A stretch of DNA of 64,000 bases from Hansschlegelia quercus (GTDB lineage: Bacteria > Pseudomonadota > Alphaproteobacteria > Rhizobiales > Methylopilaceae): assembly GCF_004310425.1 (NCBI RefSeq), contig NZ_SIUB01000001.1:682001-746000 (forward strand), written 5' to 3'. A program made the position numbers and the translations under genes. The notes under the pieces were generated by a model. It had not been told where the DNA came from. It searched no databases and saw only the letters and a program-made list of their open reading frames with translations. Below are positions 24,901 to 35,110 of this stretch, one piece after another; position 1 is the first letter of the stretch, and each line of letters begins with the position of its first letter.

Positions 24901-26025
24901 TCACGCCCCGGTCAGCACAAGGTCGTCGCGATGGATGATCGCCGCCCGGCCCTTGAAGCCGAGGATCGCCTCGATCTCCGTCGACGGTTTGCCGCGCAGC
25001 CGGTTCGCGTCGCCGCTGTCATAGGAGACCAGCCCACGAGCGACCTCGACGCCGTCGGGCGCCCGCACCACCACCGCGTCGCCGCGCGAAAAGTGACCCT
25101 CGATGCGGGTGACGCCGGCCGGCAGCAAGCTGCGGCCGCGGTTCAGCGCGGAGGCGGCGCCGGCGTCGACATAGATCGCGCCGCGCGGCGAGAGCACGCC
25201 GGCGATCCAGCGCTTGCGCGACTGGCCAGGACTTTCGACCGGCAGGAACCAGGTGCAGCGCGCGCCCGCCTCGACCGCGCCGAGCGGGCTCAGGACCTTC
25301 CCCGAAGCGATCAGCATATGCGCGCCGGCGCCGGTCGCGATGCGACCCGCTTCGACCTTGGTGCGCATGCCGCCGCGCGACAGCTCGGAGCCGGCGTCGC
25401 CAGCGACCGCTTCGACGGAAGCCGTCACCCGTTCGACGATCGGGATGTGCTTCGCGTTGGGGTCGAGATGCGGCGGGGCGTCGTAGAGCCCGTCGATATC
25501 GGAAAGCAGAACGAGGCAGTCCGCGCCCGCCATCGAAGCCACGCGGGCGGCCAACCGATCGTTGTCGCCGTAGCGGATCTCGGAGGTCGCGACAGTGTCG
25601 TTCTCGTTGACAACCGGGATGGCCTTCAGCGCCAGCAGCCGGGCGAGCGTGGCGCGGGCGTTGAGATAGCGACGGCGCTCCTCGGTGTCGCCGAGCGTCA
25701 GCAGGATCTGGCCGGCCGTGATGCCGTGCGCGCCCAACACCTCGCTCCAGACACGGGCGAGCGCGATCTGGCCGACGGCGGCCGCGGCCTGGCTGTCTTC
25801 AAGCCTCAGCGCGCCGCCGGGAAAGCCGAGCACGGTGCGGCCGAGCGCGATCGAGCCCGATGAGACGACGATGATCTCAGCGCCACGCGCCGCATGCCGC
25901 GCAAGATCGGCGGCGAGACTTTCAAGCCATTCGCGCTTCAGCGCCCCCGCCTGTCGATCGACGAGCAGAGCGGAGCCGATCTTGACGACGATGCGGTTGA
26001 AGGAAGCGAGGGTCGGCGTGGTCAC
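24901..26025 (-). CDS. proB: Glutamate 5-kinase
   Basis: ATP-dependent phosphorylation of glutamate, the first and feedback-controlled step of proline synthesis. The 374 residues comprise an amino acid kinase domain ([62 protein letters not shown], then [15 protein letters not shown]) and a C-terminal PUA domain from about residue 280 ([14 protein letters not shown]...AVVVRAPDG). The GTG at 26025 is taken as start because the family begins just before this point; the ATG at 26103 would add 26 residues ([16 protein letters not shown]) unlike the family. It follows obgE on the same strand. Confidence 0.95.
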   Translation of the reverse strand: MTTPTLASFNRIVVKIGSALLVDRQAGALKREWLESLAADLARHAARGAEIIVVSSGSIALGRTVLGFPGGALRLEDSQAAAAVGQIALARVWSEVLGAHGITAGQILLTLGDTEERRRYLNARATLARLLALKAIPVVNENDTVATSEIRYGDNDRLAARVASMAGADCLVLLSDIDGLYDAPPHLDPNAKHIPIVERVTASVEAVAGDAGSELSRGGMRTKVEAGRIATGAGAHMLIASGKVLSPLGAVEAGARCTWFLPVESPGQSRKRWIAGVLSPRGAIYVDAGAASALNRGRSLLPAGVTRIEGHFSRGDAVVVRAPDGVEVARGLVSYDSGDANRLRGKPSTEIEAILGFKGRAAIIHRDDLVLTGA

Positions 26026-26127
26026 GAGATTGCCGGAGGTGGCTTGTGAAGAACTTGGCTGATGACGAAGCGGCTTTTGAGCAGGAGCCAGCTTCTCCCG
26101 CAAGCGGCGAAGAGGCGTAAGCGACGC

Positions 26128-27207
<1,080 letters not shown>

Positions 27208-27286
27208 CTAGAGGCGCGGAAGCGGCGAAGGGATGAATGATGGCTGGGCCATAACACGTTTCCTCCGCCCCGCCGACCCCTCAACG

Positions 27287-27829
27287 TCAGCCGCCGCGCT
27301 TGGCCAGCATGCTGATCGCGATGTCGACCGTGCCGAACGCGACGCCGAACTTCGAGACCTTCGCCTTGTTGAGAACCACGCCCGGCGCGTGCAGCACCAG
27401 CGTGTCGTCGAAATGGACCTGCGCCGTGCTGCCGCCGGTCTTGAGCTTCACGTCATAGGAGAGGCGCAGCGTATTGCCGCTGACGACGCCGTGCGCGACC
27501 CCGACGACATCGTCGCGGCGACCTTCGTAAGTGTTGGAGCCGGTGCGGGTGAAACGCCAGACGTGGCGCTCCTTCTCGCCGTCAGCATACGCGATGTCCT
27601 CGGCGAGGGTCAGCCCGTCCCTCATGCGCGTTCCGTTAAACCTGACGCGGAACGGTCGGGCGGAGCCGCTGACGGCGTTCCGGAACTCGCCCTCGCCGAC
27701 GCCGCGGCCGAGGAACGTCTCCTCCAGAACGAACGGCTTTGCAGAAGGGTCCTCGCCGAAGACCTTGGGCGCCCCGGCGCATCCGGCGAGCAGCAGAGGA
27801 AGAGCGAACGCGGCGGCGTAGCGGACCAT
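27287..27829 (-). CDS. DUF3833 family lipoprotein
   Basis: A 180-residue lipoprotein. The start at 27829 gives a lipoprotein signal (MVRYAAAFALPLLLAGC, lipobox LLAGC, lipidated Cys 17); the longer frame from 27853 adds eight residues and cannot be excluded. The mature part is beta-rich with FVLEETFLGRGVGEGEFRN, FRVRFNGTRMRDGLTLAEDIAYADGE and RHVWRFTRTGSNTYEGR-type strands, which fits DUF3833, a calycin-like family of unknown function. There is no obvious link to obgE other than shared strand. Confidence 0.8.
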   Translation of the reverse strand: MVRYAAAFALPLLLAGCAGAPKVFGEDPSAKPFVLEETFLGRGVGEGEFRNAVSGSARPFRVRFNGTRMRDGLTLAEDIAYADGEKERHVWRFTRTGSNTYEGRRDDVVGVAHGVVSGNTLRLSYDVKLKTGGSTAQVHFDDTLVLHAPGVVLNKAKVSKFGVAFGTVDIAISMLAKRGG

Positions 27830-27898
27830 CAGCGATCTCCCAGTCAGACGCATTCCCTCCTCTACGCCGAAGACGCCATATCGGACGCGAAGGAGCCT

Positions 27899-29023
27899 TC
27901 AGGCCGCGCCCGGCGCCGCGGCGCCCCAAGCCTTCAGCGAGTAGAACACGTCCCGGTCGACTCGAAAGCGATCGACAGGCGCAGGGCCGCCGGAGCCTTG
28001 AGCCCGCATGTGGCCGGCGCCGGCCCATTGGAAGCCGCATCGCTCCAGCACGCCGCGGGACGCGGAGTTGGTGACCCGGCAGCACGCCTTGATCGAGGCG
28101 ACGCCTGTGGCCTCGAAGGCGGCGTCGAGCGCCGCGCGCGCAGCCTCGGCCGCAAGCCCGACGCCCCGGTGATCTGCGCCCAGCCAATAGCCGAGTTCGA
28201 GTTCGTCCGGCGATGTGCGCCGCCAACCGATCCCGCCGACCAGCCCTCCGCTTTCGCGAAGCCTCATGCAGAAGCTCGCCTCATCCGGATAGGACCGGCG
28301 CGCCTCGGCCGTCACGAAACTGCGCGCGTCGTCGCGCCGGCGGATCTCGGGGGTCGCCGCGGTGGTTAGCGGCAGGCCGGCCTCGGTGGCGAGCGCCGCC
28401 ATGTCGTCGACGTCGCCAAGCGTCGGCGTCCGCATGACGAGCCGGGCGGTCGCAATCGAGGAACGCGCAGCCGCCCAGGTCTCGCGCTCCAGCGTCATCG
28501 CGACGAGACGCACCGGCTCAGCCCGCGCCCGCGATCGGGTCTCGATCAGCCCAGAGGGTTTGAAGCCGAGCTTCTTCAGCACTGCCGCGGAAGCGGCGTT
28601 GTCGACGAAATGGCCGGAGACGATGCGATCAAGATCGGTCGCCGCGAAGGCGAAGTCGACCAGCGCGCGGGCGGCCGCCGACATGACGCCGCGGCCCCAA
28701 TGCGGCTTCGCCAGCCAGTAGCCGAGCTCCGGCGGCCCCGACGTCGCATCGATCGCGACACAGCCCGCAAAGGCTCCGTCGACCTTGAGCGCGGCGCACA
28801 GCATCTCCGGCGAGGCGGCGGGACCCTTGAGAAACACCGCCGCGTCCTCCTCGCCGTAGGGATGCGGCACGGCGATCAGATTGCGGGCGACGTCGAGGTC
28901 GTTCAGTCCGGCCGCCATCGGTCCGGCGTCGGCGGCGGAGAGCCGCGACAGGCGGACGCCGGGAAGCGCCGTCAGGCAGTCTTCGGAGAGCAGATCGGGA
29001 GCAAAGGTAAAGGCGCCGCTCAT
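27899..29023 (-). CDS. Protein with two GNAT acetyltransferase domains
   Basis: A 374-residue protein built from two RimJ/RimL-type GNAT domains, residues about 20-185 and 200-360. Each half has the family pattern: LSRLSAADAGPMA..., PPELGYWLAKPHWGRGVMS and VDNAASAAVLKKLGF in the first; LVMRTPTLGDVDDMAA, DELELGYWLGADHRGVGLAAEA and NSASRGVLERCGF in the second. The HWGRG and HRGVG turns are the acetyl-CoA pyrophosphate loops (Q/RxxGxG/A variants), so both halves may be active. The substrate is unknown; an N-terminal amine of a protein or a small molecule are both possible. Start at 29023 (MSGAFTF) follows family similarity; the frame extends to 29092. Confidence 0.85.
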   Translation of the reverse strand: MSGAFTFAPDLLSEDCLTALPGVRLSRLSAADAGPMAAGLNDLDVARNLIAVPHPYGEEDAAVFLKGPAASPEMLCAALKVDGAFAGCVAIDATSGPPELGYWLAKPHWGRGVMSAAARALVDFAFAATDLDRIVSGHFVDNAASAAVLKKLGFKPSGLIETRSRARAEPVRLVAMTLERETWAAARSSIATARLVMRTPTLGDVDDMAALATEAGLPLTTAATPEIRRRDDARSFVTAEARRSYPDEASFCMRLRESGGLVGGIGWRRTSPDELELGYWLGADHRGVGLAAEAARAALDAAFEATGVASIKACCRVTNSASRGVLERCGFQWAGAGHMRAQGSGGPAPVDRFRVDRDVFYSLKAWGAAAPGAA

Positions 29024-29047
29024 GGCGTTTGAGACCCGGAACGAGAA

Positions 29048-29078
29048 CGGGGGAGAAGGCTTTTCGCCGTCTCCCCCG
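29048..29078. terminator. Hairpin between rpmA and the GNAT gene (upstream of GNAT)
   Basis: CGGGGGAGA (29048-29056) pairs with TCTCCCCCG (29070-29078) around an AGGCTTTTCGCCG loop. It is the second of two hairpins downstream of rpmA and may back up the terminator at 29109-29134, or insulate the GNAT gene. No T-run follows. Confidence 0.45.
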
Positions 29079-29108
29079 CGGTCTCGGACCAAATGTCCGG
29101 ATCTCGAT

Positions 29109-29134
29109 CCGCCGGGGGTTCAGGCGCCCGGCGG
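29109..29134 (-). terminator. Probable terminator of the rplU-rpmA operon
   Basis: CCGCCGGG (29109-29116) pairs perfectly with CCCGGCGG (29127-29134), loop of ten bases, 25 bases downstream of the rpmA stop codon. The minus-strand text after it is only moderately T-rich (ATTTGG further on), so it is a weak intrinsic terminator by sequence. Confidence 0.5.
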
Positions 29135-29158
29135 CTTAACGTTCACGTCAGCCGACGG

Positions 29159-29434
29159 TCATTCAGCAGCTTCGGCCATAGCGGCCGGCGTGACGTTTAC
29201 GTAGGTGCGGCCGTTCGCCTTGGAGACGAACAGGACCTTGCCCGGAACGGTGGCGAACAGCGTGTGGTCCTTGCCCATGCCGACATTGGCGCCGGGGTGC
29301 CACTTGGTGCCGCGCTGACGCACGAGAATGTTGCCGGGAATGACGTTCTCGCCGCCGTACTTCTTGACGCCGAGGCGCCGGCCTTCGGAGTCGCGGCCGT
29401 TGCGCGAGGAGCCGCCTGCTTTTTTGTGAGCCAT
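29159..29434 (-). CDS. rpmA: 50S ribosomal protein bL27
   Basis: Component of the large subunit near the peptidyl transferase centre. The 91-residue protein begins [22 protein letters not shown], the conserved flexible N terminus that reaches the P site, and continues with [27 protein letters not shown] and [11 protein letters not shown], all typical. The N terminus needs no proteolytic trimming, unlike in Firmicutes. It lies 23 bases downstream of rplU on the same strand, the universal order. Confidence 0.98.
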   Translation of the reverse strand: MAHKKAGGSSRNGRDSEGRRLGVKKYGGENVIPGNILVRQRGTKWHPGANVGMGKDHTLFATVPGKVLFVSKANGRTYVNVTPAAMAEAAE

Positions 29435-29457
29435 CTGGTCTCTCCTGCCTTAGCCGT

Positions 29458-29781
29458 TCAGTTCTTCGAGGCGCCGGTCAGGCCGACGATCTTGACGATC
29501 GTGTAGTCCTGACGGTGACCGCGCTTGCGCTTCGAGTTCTGGCGGCGGCGCTTCTTGAAGGCGATGACCTTCGGGCCGCGCGAGTGCTCGACGATTTCGG
29601 CCGCGACCGAGGCGCCCGAAACGAACGGAGCGCCGATCGTGAAGTCGTCGCCCGTGCCGATGGCGAGAATCTCGCCGAAAGTAACCTTGGCGCCGGCGTC
29701 GCCCTCGAGCTTGCCGACGGTGATCACGTCGTCGGCCGCAACGCGGTGCTGCTTGCCGCCGGTCTTGATGACTGCGAACAT
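29458..29781 (-). CDS. rplU: 50S ribosomal protein bL21
   Basis: Large-subunit protein that binds 23S rRNA domains; first gene of rplU-rpmA. The 107-residue chain starts [20 protein letters not shown] and has the basic RNA-binding [20 protein letters not shown] segment near residue 75, as in the family. Some alphaproteobacterial bL21 proteins carry a long Ala-rich C-terminal extension; this one does not. The 238 bases upstream (29782-30019) must hold the promoter; a small hairpin (TGGGA-TTTT-TCCCA, 29851-29864) is visible there. Confidence 0.98.
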   Translation of the reverse strand: MFAVIKTGGKQHRVAADDVITVGKLEGDAGAKVTFGEILAIGTGDDFTIGAPFVSGASVAAEIVEHSRGPKVIAFKKRRRQNSKRKRGHRQDYTIVKIVGLTGASKN

Positions 29782-30019
29782 TGTTGAAATTCCTGTGTCC
29801 GATCCGGGCTCCGGAGCTCTTACGGCCCCTGGCGCGGCTTTTTGTCAGCCTGGGATTTTTCCCAAACAGAAAGGCGCGGACGAGTGTGCCCGCCGCGCCG
29901 ATGGCCGGTGTTTACTGCGAACCCAGCGGGAAAGTCAACGCTGAGAGGGCGAAGAGAGGGCGGGCCCGCGTGGACGTGGGGGCAATCGCGATCTCCCGCG
30001 ATGGCCGAAATCCATGAGA

Positions 30020-30520
30020 TCAAACCGTCGTCAGGTCGATGAGCAGCGGCGGGTGGCCGGTCGCTTCGAGGAAGCGCTTGAGATCCTCCGCCGCGATCGC
30101 GGTCGTGGCGGTGTTGGTCAGCGGGTGGAAGTTCACCGTGCCGTGCGCGAGCAGCGCGGCGTCGAGCGCCACGGTCACCCGTCCCTCGCGGTCGTTGATC
30201 GCGCCGAACGGCGTCACCGAGCCCGGCTCGACGCCCCAGATCTCGCGGAGCTGCTCGGCCGAGGCGAAGGAGAACCGCCCCTGCGCGCCAAGTTTTTCGT
30301 GCAGTCGCTTGAGGTCGATGGCCGCTTCATCCTCTGCGCTCAGCAGGAAGATCCGGCCCTTCTTGTCCTTGAGGAACAGGTTCTTCGACTTGCCCCCCAC
30401 GATCCGGCCGCGCAGGGACTGCGACTCCGCCACGGTGAAAACCGCCGGGTGCTCGATGGTCGCGGTCTCGATCCCGAGCGCCTCGAGATAGGCCATCAGC
30501 TCGTCACGCGTCGCGGCCAT
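30020..30520 (-). CDS. ProX/YbaK-type prolyl-tRNA editing protein
   Basis: A 166-residue free-standing editing-domain protein of the ProX/PrdX group, which deacylates mischarged Ala-tRNA-Pro in trans. Visible features are MAYLEALGIETATIEHPAVFTVAES at the N terminus, the GRIVGGKSKNLFLKDKKGRIFLLS core (with the catalytic-region Lys), LREIWGVEPGSVTPFGAINDREGRV and VNFHPLTNTATTAIAAEDL, all family blocks. The start at 30520 (MAATRDEL) fits the family; the frame from 30550 adds ten residues. It precedes rplU on the same strand but with a 238-base gap. Confidence 0.9.
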   Translation of the reverse strand: MAATRDELMAYLEALGIETATIEHPAVFTVAESQSLRGRIVGGKSKNLFLKDKKGRIFLLSAEDEAAIDLKRLHEKLGAQGRFSFASAEQLREIWGVEPGSVTPFGAINDREGRVTVALDAALLAHGTVNFHPLTNTATTAIAAEDLKRFLEATGHPPLLIDLTTV

Positions 30521-30663
30521 GCGGCCTCCTCTTTGGCAGGTTCGCTGCACGCTCTAGCGGGATCGCCGCCCTCACGCGAGACCGCGCGATTGCGCCTTGC
30601 AATCGATCTTCTGTTGCGGCATAGAGCGCGTCTCGCGGGGCCCTCCCCGCGCTGACTGGTGAT

Positions 30664-30738
30664 GCGGGCGTAGCTCAGGGGTAGAGCACAACCTTGCCAA
30701 GGTTGGGGTCGTGGGTTCGAATCCCATCGCCCGCTCCA
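30664..30738 (+). tRNA. tRNA-Gly (anticodon GCC)
   Basis: Full cloverleaf: acceptor GCGGGCG/CGCCCGC, D arm GCTC-AGGGGTA-GAGC, anticodon stem CAACC/GGTTG with loop TTGCCAA (anticodon GCC), variable loop GGGTC, T arm GTGGG-TTCGAAT-CCCAT, discriminator T, and CCA encoded at 30736-30738. It reads Gly codons GGC and GGU, the most used Gly codons in GC-rich genomes, and is the substrate of the GlyQS enzyme at the left edge. Confidence 0.97.
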
Positions 30739-30937
30739 GTTTTAGAATGCCGAAAAGCCGCGGATCGCTCCGCAGCTTTTGTCATTTCAGGCGGCCTGCT
30801 CTAGGCGGATGCAGATGCGGCGCCGACCTGCAACAGCGCCGCGTTGGCGCAAACCGATCGTGCAGCGATCGAGAACGCTGTTCGTGCCCGATGAAGTTCG
30901 CGGCCGCTGCCATCGTTCCAGGCCTAAAGCGCAGCGC

Positions 30938-31633
30938 TCACGTCGCGCTCGTTCCGACCAGCCAGATCGCGACGAAGTGGGTCGAGGCGGCCGCGAGCAC
31001 GAAGGCGTGCCAGACAGCGTTCTGAAAACGCAGGCTGCTCCAGACATGGAAGATCACGCCGGCCGTATAGGTCAGCCCGCCTGCTGCAACGAGCCATAGG
31101 ACTTGGCTGGGTAAGCTCGAGAGCGCTTCATCGACCATCACGATCCCGCTCCAGCCGAGCAAAAGGTAGAGCCCGATCGCGAGACGATCGTAGCGGTCGG
31201 GACGCGCTAGCCGAAGCAGGACGCCGAACAGCGCGACGATCCAGACCGCGACGAGCGCGCGCCAGGAGTTCATCGCCGCCAGCAGCGGCGTGTAGGTGCC
31301 GGCGATCAACAGGTAGATCGCCGACTGATCGAGCCTGCGGAGCACCCATTTCGCCCGAGACACCGGCCACAGATTGTAGGCCGCCGATGCCGCGAATGAG
31401 GCGACGAGGGACGCGAGATAGGCGGAGACCGCCGCGCGGTCGGCGGTCGGCGCCACTCGCATCGCGAAGCTCAGCATCACCGAACCGGCGATGACGAGAA
31501 TGAGGCCGACCGCGTGGACGGCTCCGTCGGCGAAGAGCTCGCGTCTCGAATAGGGCCAGGAGATCTCACCGCGAAAGCGTGTGGACGGAACGCCGCTGTC
31601 GGCCTCGGGAAGATCACTGCGCGTCGCCGGCAT
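30938..31633 (-). CDS. Hemolysin III family (PAQR-like) membrane protein
   Basis: A 231-residue seven-helix protein of the hemolysin-III/PAQR superfamily. Features are SRRELFADGAVHAVGLILVIAG (helix 1 with the conserved E-x-x-x-D-H-like polar residues), SAAYNLWPVSRAKWVLRRLDQSAIYLLIAGTYTPLL (helices 2-3 with the family Ser-x3-His-like and Asp region) and the closing WHAFVLAAASTHFVAIWL with the conserved His residues. Members bind zinc and may act as ceramidase-like hydrolases; the name hemolysin is historical. The start at 31633 (MPATRSDL) is preferred over 31876, which would overlap the divergent PNPOx-like gene. Confidence 0.88.
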   Translation of the reverse strand: MPATRSDLPEADSGVPSTRFRGEISWPYSRRELFADGAVHAVGLILVIAGSVMLSFAMRVAPTADRAAVSAYLASLVASFAASAAYNLWPVSRAKWVLRRLDQSAIYLLIAGTYTPLLAAMNSWRALVAVWIVALFGVLLRLARPDRYDRLAIGLYLLLGWSGIVMVDEALSSLPSQVLWLVAAGGLTYTAGVIFHVWSSLRFQNAVWHAFVLAAASTHFVAIWLVGTSAT

Positions 31634-31763
31634 AGCCTCTCCCAATCGTCCGGATTGCTCCGCGTGTTGAGCGCGGCGGAAGCATCTCGCATGACGCCTC
31701 AACTTTTCGACCGACCGGCACGTTGAGCAAAGCCGCACGCCGTGCGGACGCCGGAGAATTGAT

Positions 31764-32198
31764 ATGGCCGATCTAACGCTCGTCGACCTCGCCAAGGAAA
31801 TGAAGAGCATCGATTTTGCGATGCTTTTCACGAAAGCCGAGAGCGGCGACCTGGCCGGCAGGCCGATGAGCAACAATGGCGACGTCGAGTATGACGGCTC
31901 CTCGTTCTATTTCACGTTCGAGCAATCGCGCACCGTCGCCGATATCGAGCGCGATGCGACGGTCGCGTTGTCGTTTCAGGGCTCCAAAGGTCTGCTGGGC
32001 CAGCCGCCGCTTTTCGTCTCAGTCGAAGGCGTCGCCGAACTCATTCGCGAGCGAAGCGCGTTCGACCGGCACTGGACGAAGGATCTCGACCGCTGGTTCG
32101 AGAACGGCGCGGACACGCCCGGCGTCGTCCTGATCAAGATCGACGCCAAGCGGATCCATTACTGGAAGGGCGAAGAGGACGGCGAGATCATCGTCTGA
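31764..32198 (+). CDS. Pyridoxamine 5'-phosphate oxidase-fold stress protein (GSP26-like)
   Basis: A 144-residue split-barrel flavin-binding protein of the general stress protein 26 type. Typical are LAKEMKSIDFAMLFT at the start, GRPMSNNGDVEYDGSSFYFTF (core strands, family GRPM pattern) and FVSVEGVAELIRE plus DRHWTKDLDRWFENGADTPGVVLIKI (tungstate-like acidic helix and closing strand). Members bind FMN or F420 and their substrate is unsettled. It is divergent from the hemolysin III gene and convergent with the PepSY protein. Confidence 0.88.
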   Translation: MADLTLVDLAKEMKSIDFAMLFTKAESGDLAGRPMSNNGDVEYDGSSFYFTFEQSRTVADIERDATVALSFQGSKGLLGQPPLFVSVEGVAELIRERSAFDRHWTKDLDRWFENGADTPGVVLIKIDAKRIHYWKGEEDGEIIV

Positions 32199-32224
32199 GG
32201 ACGCTTTGGTCGTCTGATGATCAA

Positions 32225-33616
32225 TCAGTTCGCCGCGACCGATCCGCCCCCGCGCCAGACGCGCGGCGCGACCCATCGTTCGATCCCGAGCGCGACCAGC
32301 AGCGAAAGCCCCGCGAGGGGAAAGACGAGGCCGAGGGCGAGCGTGATGAGCGCGACGCTGCGCAGCCGCGCGGGCTCCAGCGGCCGGGGAGCGCCGAGCC
32401 GACCCTTCGGCCTGCGCTTCCACCACATGATGGGCCCGGTCATCGAAAGGCCTGCGACCCCGACGCAGGCGAACAGCATGAGGAACTGGTTCGCGCGGCC
32501 GAAGAAGTTTCCCATGTGGAGTTGCACGCCGAACTCGACCGCTTTGGCCGCGACGCCGTATTGCCCGAAAGCCACGTCGGTGAGGATCCGGCCGGAATAC
32601 TGGTCGAGCTGCACCGTGCGCTGGCCGCGCGGATCGCCGGGATAGACCACCGCCGTGTAGACGCCGCTCGGCCCCTTCGGCAGCGACAGGCGGTAGGGCA
32701 TCGAGATCCCGGCGTCGGCGAGGATCGCGGCCGCTCGGTCGACGCCGATCGCGCCGGCGCCTGCGTGCGAAGGCATCATCCCGCCGCCGCCATGATGCGC
32801 CGAATGATCGTCGGACCGCGGCATGGGCGCCTGCTCGAGCGTCCAGGGAGCCTCCCCCGTCGCCTCCCGCAGCGTCGGCGTCGAGACCGGCGCTAGCCCG
32901 TGCGAACGGTGGGCCGCGGGGTAGCCGATCCCGACGAGATCGGCGCCGCCGCGCAGCAGCGTTCCCCAGACATTCGCCCAGGGCAGACCGGTGAGGATGA
33001 GAAACAGGATCACCGCCGAAGCCCACGCGCCCATCGCAGCGTGGAGGCTCTTCCAGAACGGGCGGCCTTTCGCCCTGAACGAAGGCGTAAGCGCGGACAG
33101 AACCCCTCGCCGCCCGCGAGGCCACCAGAGATAGAGACCCGTAACGATCAGCACCGCACCCCAGCAGGCCGCGAGTTCGACGATAGCGTCGCCGATTTTG
33201 CCAAGCATCAACGAGCCGTGGAGCTGCTCTGCGAGCCCGACCAGCGTGGTCTGGTAGTTCTGGATTCCAAGAACCTCCGCCGTCGCCGAGTTCACGGAGA
33301 CCCGACGCTCGCCGTTTGCCCCTGTGACGAAGACCTGCGCGCTGCGGTCGGGCGTCGCGGGCGGGTCGATGCGGGTCGCGACGCCGCCCGACGCAGCCGT
33401 TTCAGCCGCGGCCACCAGCTGGCTGAGCGGCAGGCTCGCGTGCCCCGGCGAGACGATGCGCTCGTGGGCGTAGAGCAGGTCGTTGATGTCTTCCTTGAAC
33501 AGGTAGATCGCGCCGGTGACGCTCAGCATCAGCATGAACGGCGCGACGATCAGGCCGGCATAGAAATGCCACCGCCAGACGGCGCGGTAGATTGCGGGAT
33601 TGTCGACGAGGCTCAT
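32225..33616 (-). CDS. PepSY-associated transmembrane protein (possible iron/haem reductase)
   Basis: A 463-residue protein with four main helices and two large periplasmic parts carrying PepSY units. The N terminus RAVWRWHFYAGLIVAPFMLMLSVTGAIYL is the PepSY_TM helix 1 with conserved His and Gly, ELAACWGAVLIVTGLYLWWPRG is helix 2, LHAAMGAWASAVILFLILTGLPW helix 3, and LFACVGVAGLSMTGPIMWWKRRPKG helix 4. A His-rich segment in the second loop (SDDHSAHHGGGGMM) could bind metal. Relatives such as FhuF-like and FsqR-like reductases are linked to siderophore-iron reduction, so a role at the inner membrane in metal or electron transfer is likely but unproven. The start at 33616 is chosen by family alignment. 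Confidence 0.82.
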   Translation of the reverse strand: MSLVDNPAIYRAVWRWHFYAGLIVAPFMLMLSVTGAIYLFKEDINDLLYAHERIVSPGHASLPLSQLVAAAETAASGGVATRIDPPATPDRSAQVFVTGANGERRVSVNSATAEVLGIQNYQTTLVGLAEQLHGSLMLGKIGDAIVELAACWGAVLIVTGLYLWWPRGRRGVLSALTPSFRAKGRPFWKSLHAAMGAWASAVILFLILTGLPWANVWGTLLRGGADLVGIGYPAAHRSHGLAPVSTPTLREATGEAPWTLEQAPMPRSDDHSAHHGGGGMMPSHAGAGAIGVDRAAAILADAGISMPYRLSLPKGPSGVYTAVVYPGDPRGQRTVQLDQYSGRILTDVAFGQYGVAAKAVEFGVQLHMGNFFGRANQFLMLFACVGVAGLSMTGPIMWWKRRPKGRLGAPRPLEPARLRSVALITLALGLVFPLAGLSLLVALGIERWVAPRVWRGGGSVAAN

Positions 33617-33717
33617 GATGTCGGCGCACGCTCCGGCCGCTTTGGCCGGGCCGCATAGCATAGCGGCGCGCGGTGGCGAAACCGGTCCTGCCGTTCAAGA
33701 GCGGACGAAGCGAAGGC

Positions 33718-33939
33718 TCAGTTCGCGGCGACCAGCGCGACGGCTGTTTCGCTCGCCCCAAGCATCGCCAGGAAGATGGCGCCGTACAATGCGCCGTGGC
33801 GAGACGCGTCGAGCATCAATCGACTGGCCGGATAGGAGGCGCGGTTCGGCGACGACATGAGCTGCAGGACTGCGGCCAGTCCGCCGATGAACAGACCGAG
33901 AGCGGACGCGATGACGACGCAGTTGAGGCAGTTCGCCAT
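33718..33939 (-). CDS. Small membrane protein with N-terminal CxxC
   Basis: A 73-residue protein with two hydrophobic helices (VVIASALGLFIGGLAAVLQLM and ALYGAIFLAMLGASETAVALVA) and a CLNC motif at residues 4-7. It lies about 100 bases upstream of the PepSY gene on the same strand, so a shared transcript is likely. CxxC next to the membrane could hold a metal or take part in disulfide exchange, which would suit the PepSY neighbour. I recognise no family. Confidence 0.55.
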   Translation of the reverse strand: MANCLNCVVIASALGLFIGGLAAVLQLMSSPNRASYPASRLMLDASRHGALYGAIFLAMLGASETAVALVAAN

Positions 33940-34017
33940 GATCTGTTTCTCGAAGGATGACAGACCCGGAAACGGCGTGACTTATATTAAGTTCCCGGAA
34001 GACTTGAGCGCTGAATC

Positions 34018-34938
34018 CTATGTCGCAGCCTGTGCCCACGGCGCCGCAGTGAGCCGGCGGCTCAGGAAGTCGATGAGCGCAGTGACGCGGGCGGGCCGGA
34101 ACGCGCCTGGCGGGGTCACCACGTGAAGCGCGATCGGCGGCGGCGTCCAGTCGTCCAGTACGGACGCGAGCCGACCGGCAGCGAGGTCGTCGAACACGAT
34201 GAACTCGGGTTGCACTGCGAGGCCGAGCCCCGCCAGCAATGACGGCGTCAGCGCGTCGGCGTTGTTGACGCGGATCGGACCCGAGACCGCGACCCACGTC
34301 TCCTCGCCGTCAGCGTTCAGGAAACGCCAGCGATCCTGCCCAGGCGGGTAGGCATAGCCGAGGCAGGCGTGGCGTTCGAGGTCGCGCGGGTGCTCGGGCC
34401 GGCCCGCCCGATCGAGATAAGACGGGGCCGCGACGACGAGGCGTCGCACCGCGCAGAGCCGTCGCGCCCTCAGCCGGGAGTCGGCGAGCGCCGCGATCCT
34501 CAACGCGACATCGAAGCCTTCCCCGATCAGATCCACCTGAGCATCGGAGAAATGCAGCTCGACCGAAACCTCGGGATTGGCGGCGAAGAATTCCGGCAGC
34601 AGCGGCGCGACATGCGCGAGGCCGAAAGACATGGGCGCGGCGAGCCGCACCCTGCCCCGTGGCGTCGCCGAGCCCGCGACGGCCTCGGCCTCCGCCGCCT
34701 CCCCGGCCTTCAGGATGCGTTCCGCGCTGTCCGCCGCCGCCTTCCCGGCCTCGGTCAAAGCGAGCCGGCGCGTGTTCCGGTGGAATAGCGGAGTCGCGAG
34801 CCGCCTCTCCAGCCGGGTGACCGCCTTGGAGACCGTGGCCTTGGACAGGCCAAGCTCTTCCGAGGCTCGCGCGAACGAGCCGCGGGCCGCGACGCGAGCG
34901 AAGATCGCCCAAGCCTCGAAGTCCGGCAGCGAGGCCAT
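34018..34938 (-). CDS. LysR-family transcriptional regulator
   Basis: A 306-residue LysR regulator. The N-terminal winged helix has FARVAARGSFARASEELGLSKATVSKAVTRLE (residues about 13-44) and the family pattern TPLFHRNTRRLALTEAGKA. The effector domain shows ALRIAALADSRLRARRLCAVRRLVVAAPSYL and PSLLAGLGLAVQP. The sequence is of the CrgA-like subclass, whose members often sense aromatic or quinone compounds. The target is unclear: on the right lies divergent selO, on the left the CxxC membrane protein gene on the same strand. The 172-base gap to selO probably carries the operator. Confidence 0.92.
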   Translation of the reverse strand: MASLPDFEAWAIFARVAARGSFARASEELGLSKATVSKAVTRLERRLATPLFHRNTRRLALTEAGKAAADSAERILKAGEAAEAEAVAGSATPRGRVRLAAPMSFGLAHVAPLLPEFFAANPEVSVELHFSDAQVDLIGEGFDVALRIAALADSRLRARRLCAVRRLVVAAPSYLDRAGRPEHPRDLERHACLGYAYPPGQDRWRFLNADGEETWVAVSGPIRVNNADALTPSLLAGLGLAVQPEFIVFDDLAAGRLASVLDDWTPPPIALHVVTPPGAFRPARVTALIDFLSRRLTAAPWAQAAT

Positions 34939-35110
34939 CGCCCCTCCTCGCGAACAATTTTCGTCGACTATTTCGTGAAATGACTAGCTCGCGGCGGCGT
35001 TCGTCTGCAACCGCGGCATCAGCCGCGACGTTGCTTCTACAGGCCGGCTTGCGATCCATATATCCGGGACGCCCGGCGCCTTCGACGCAAACCCGAGAAC
35101 CCGATCTCCC

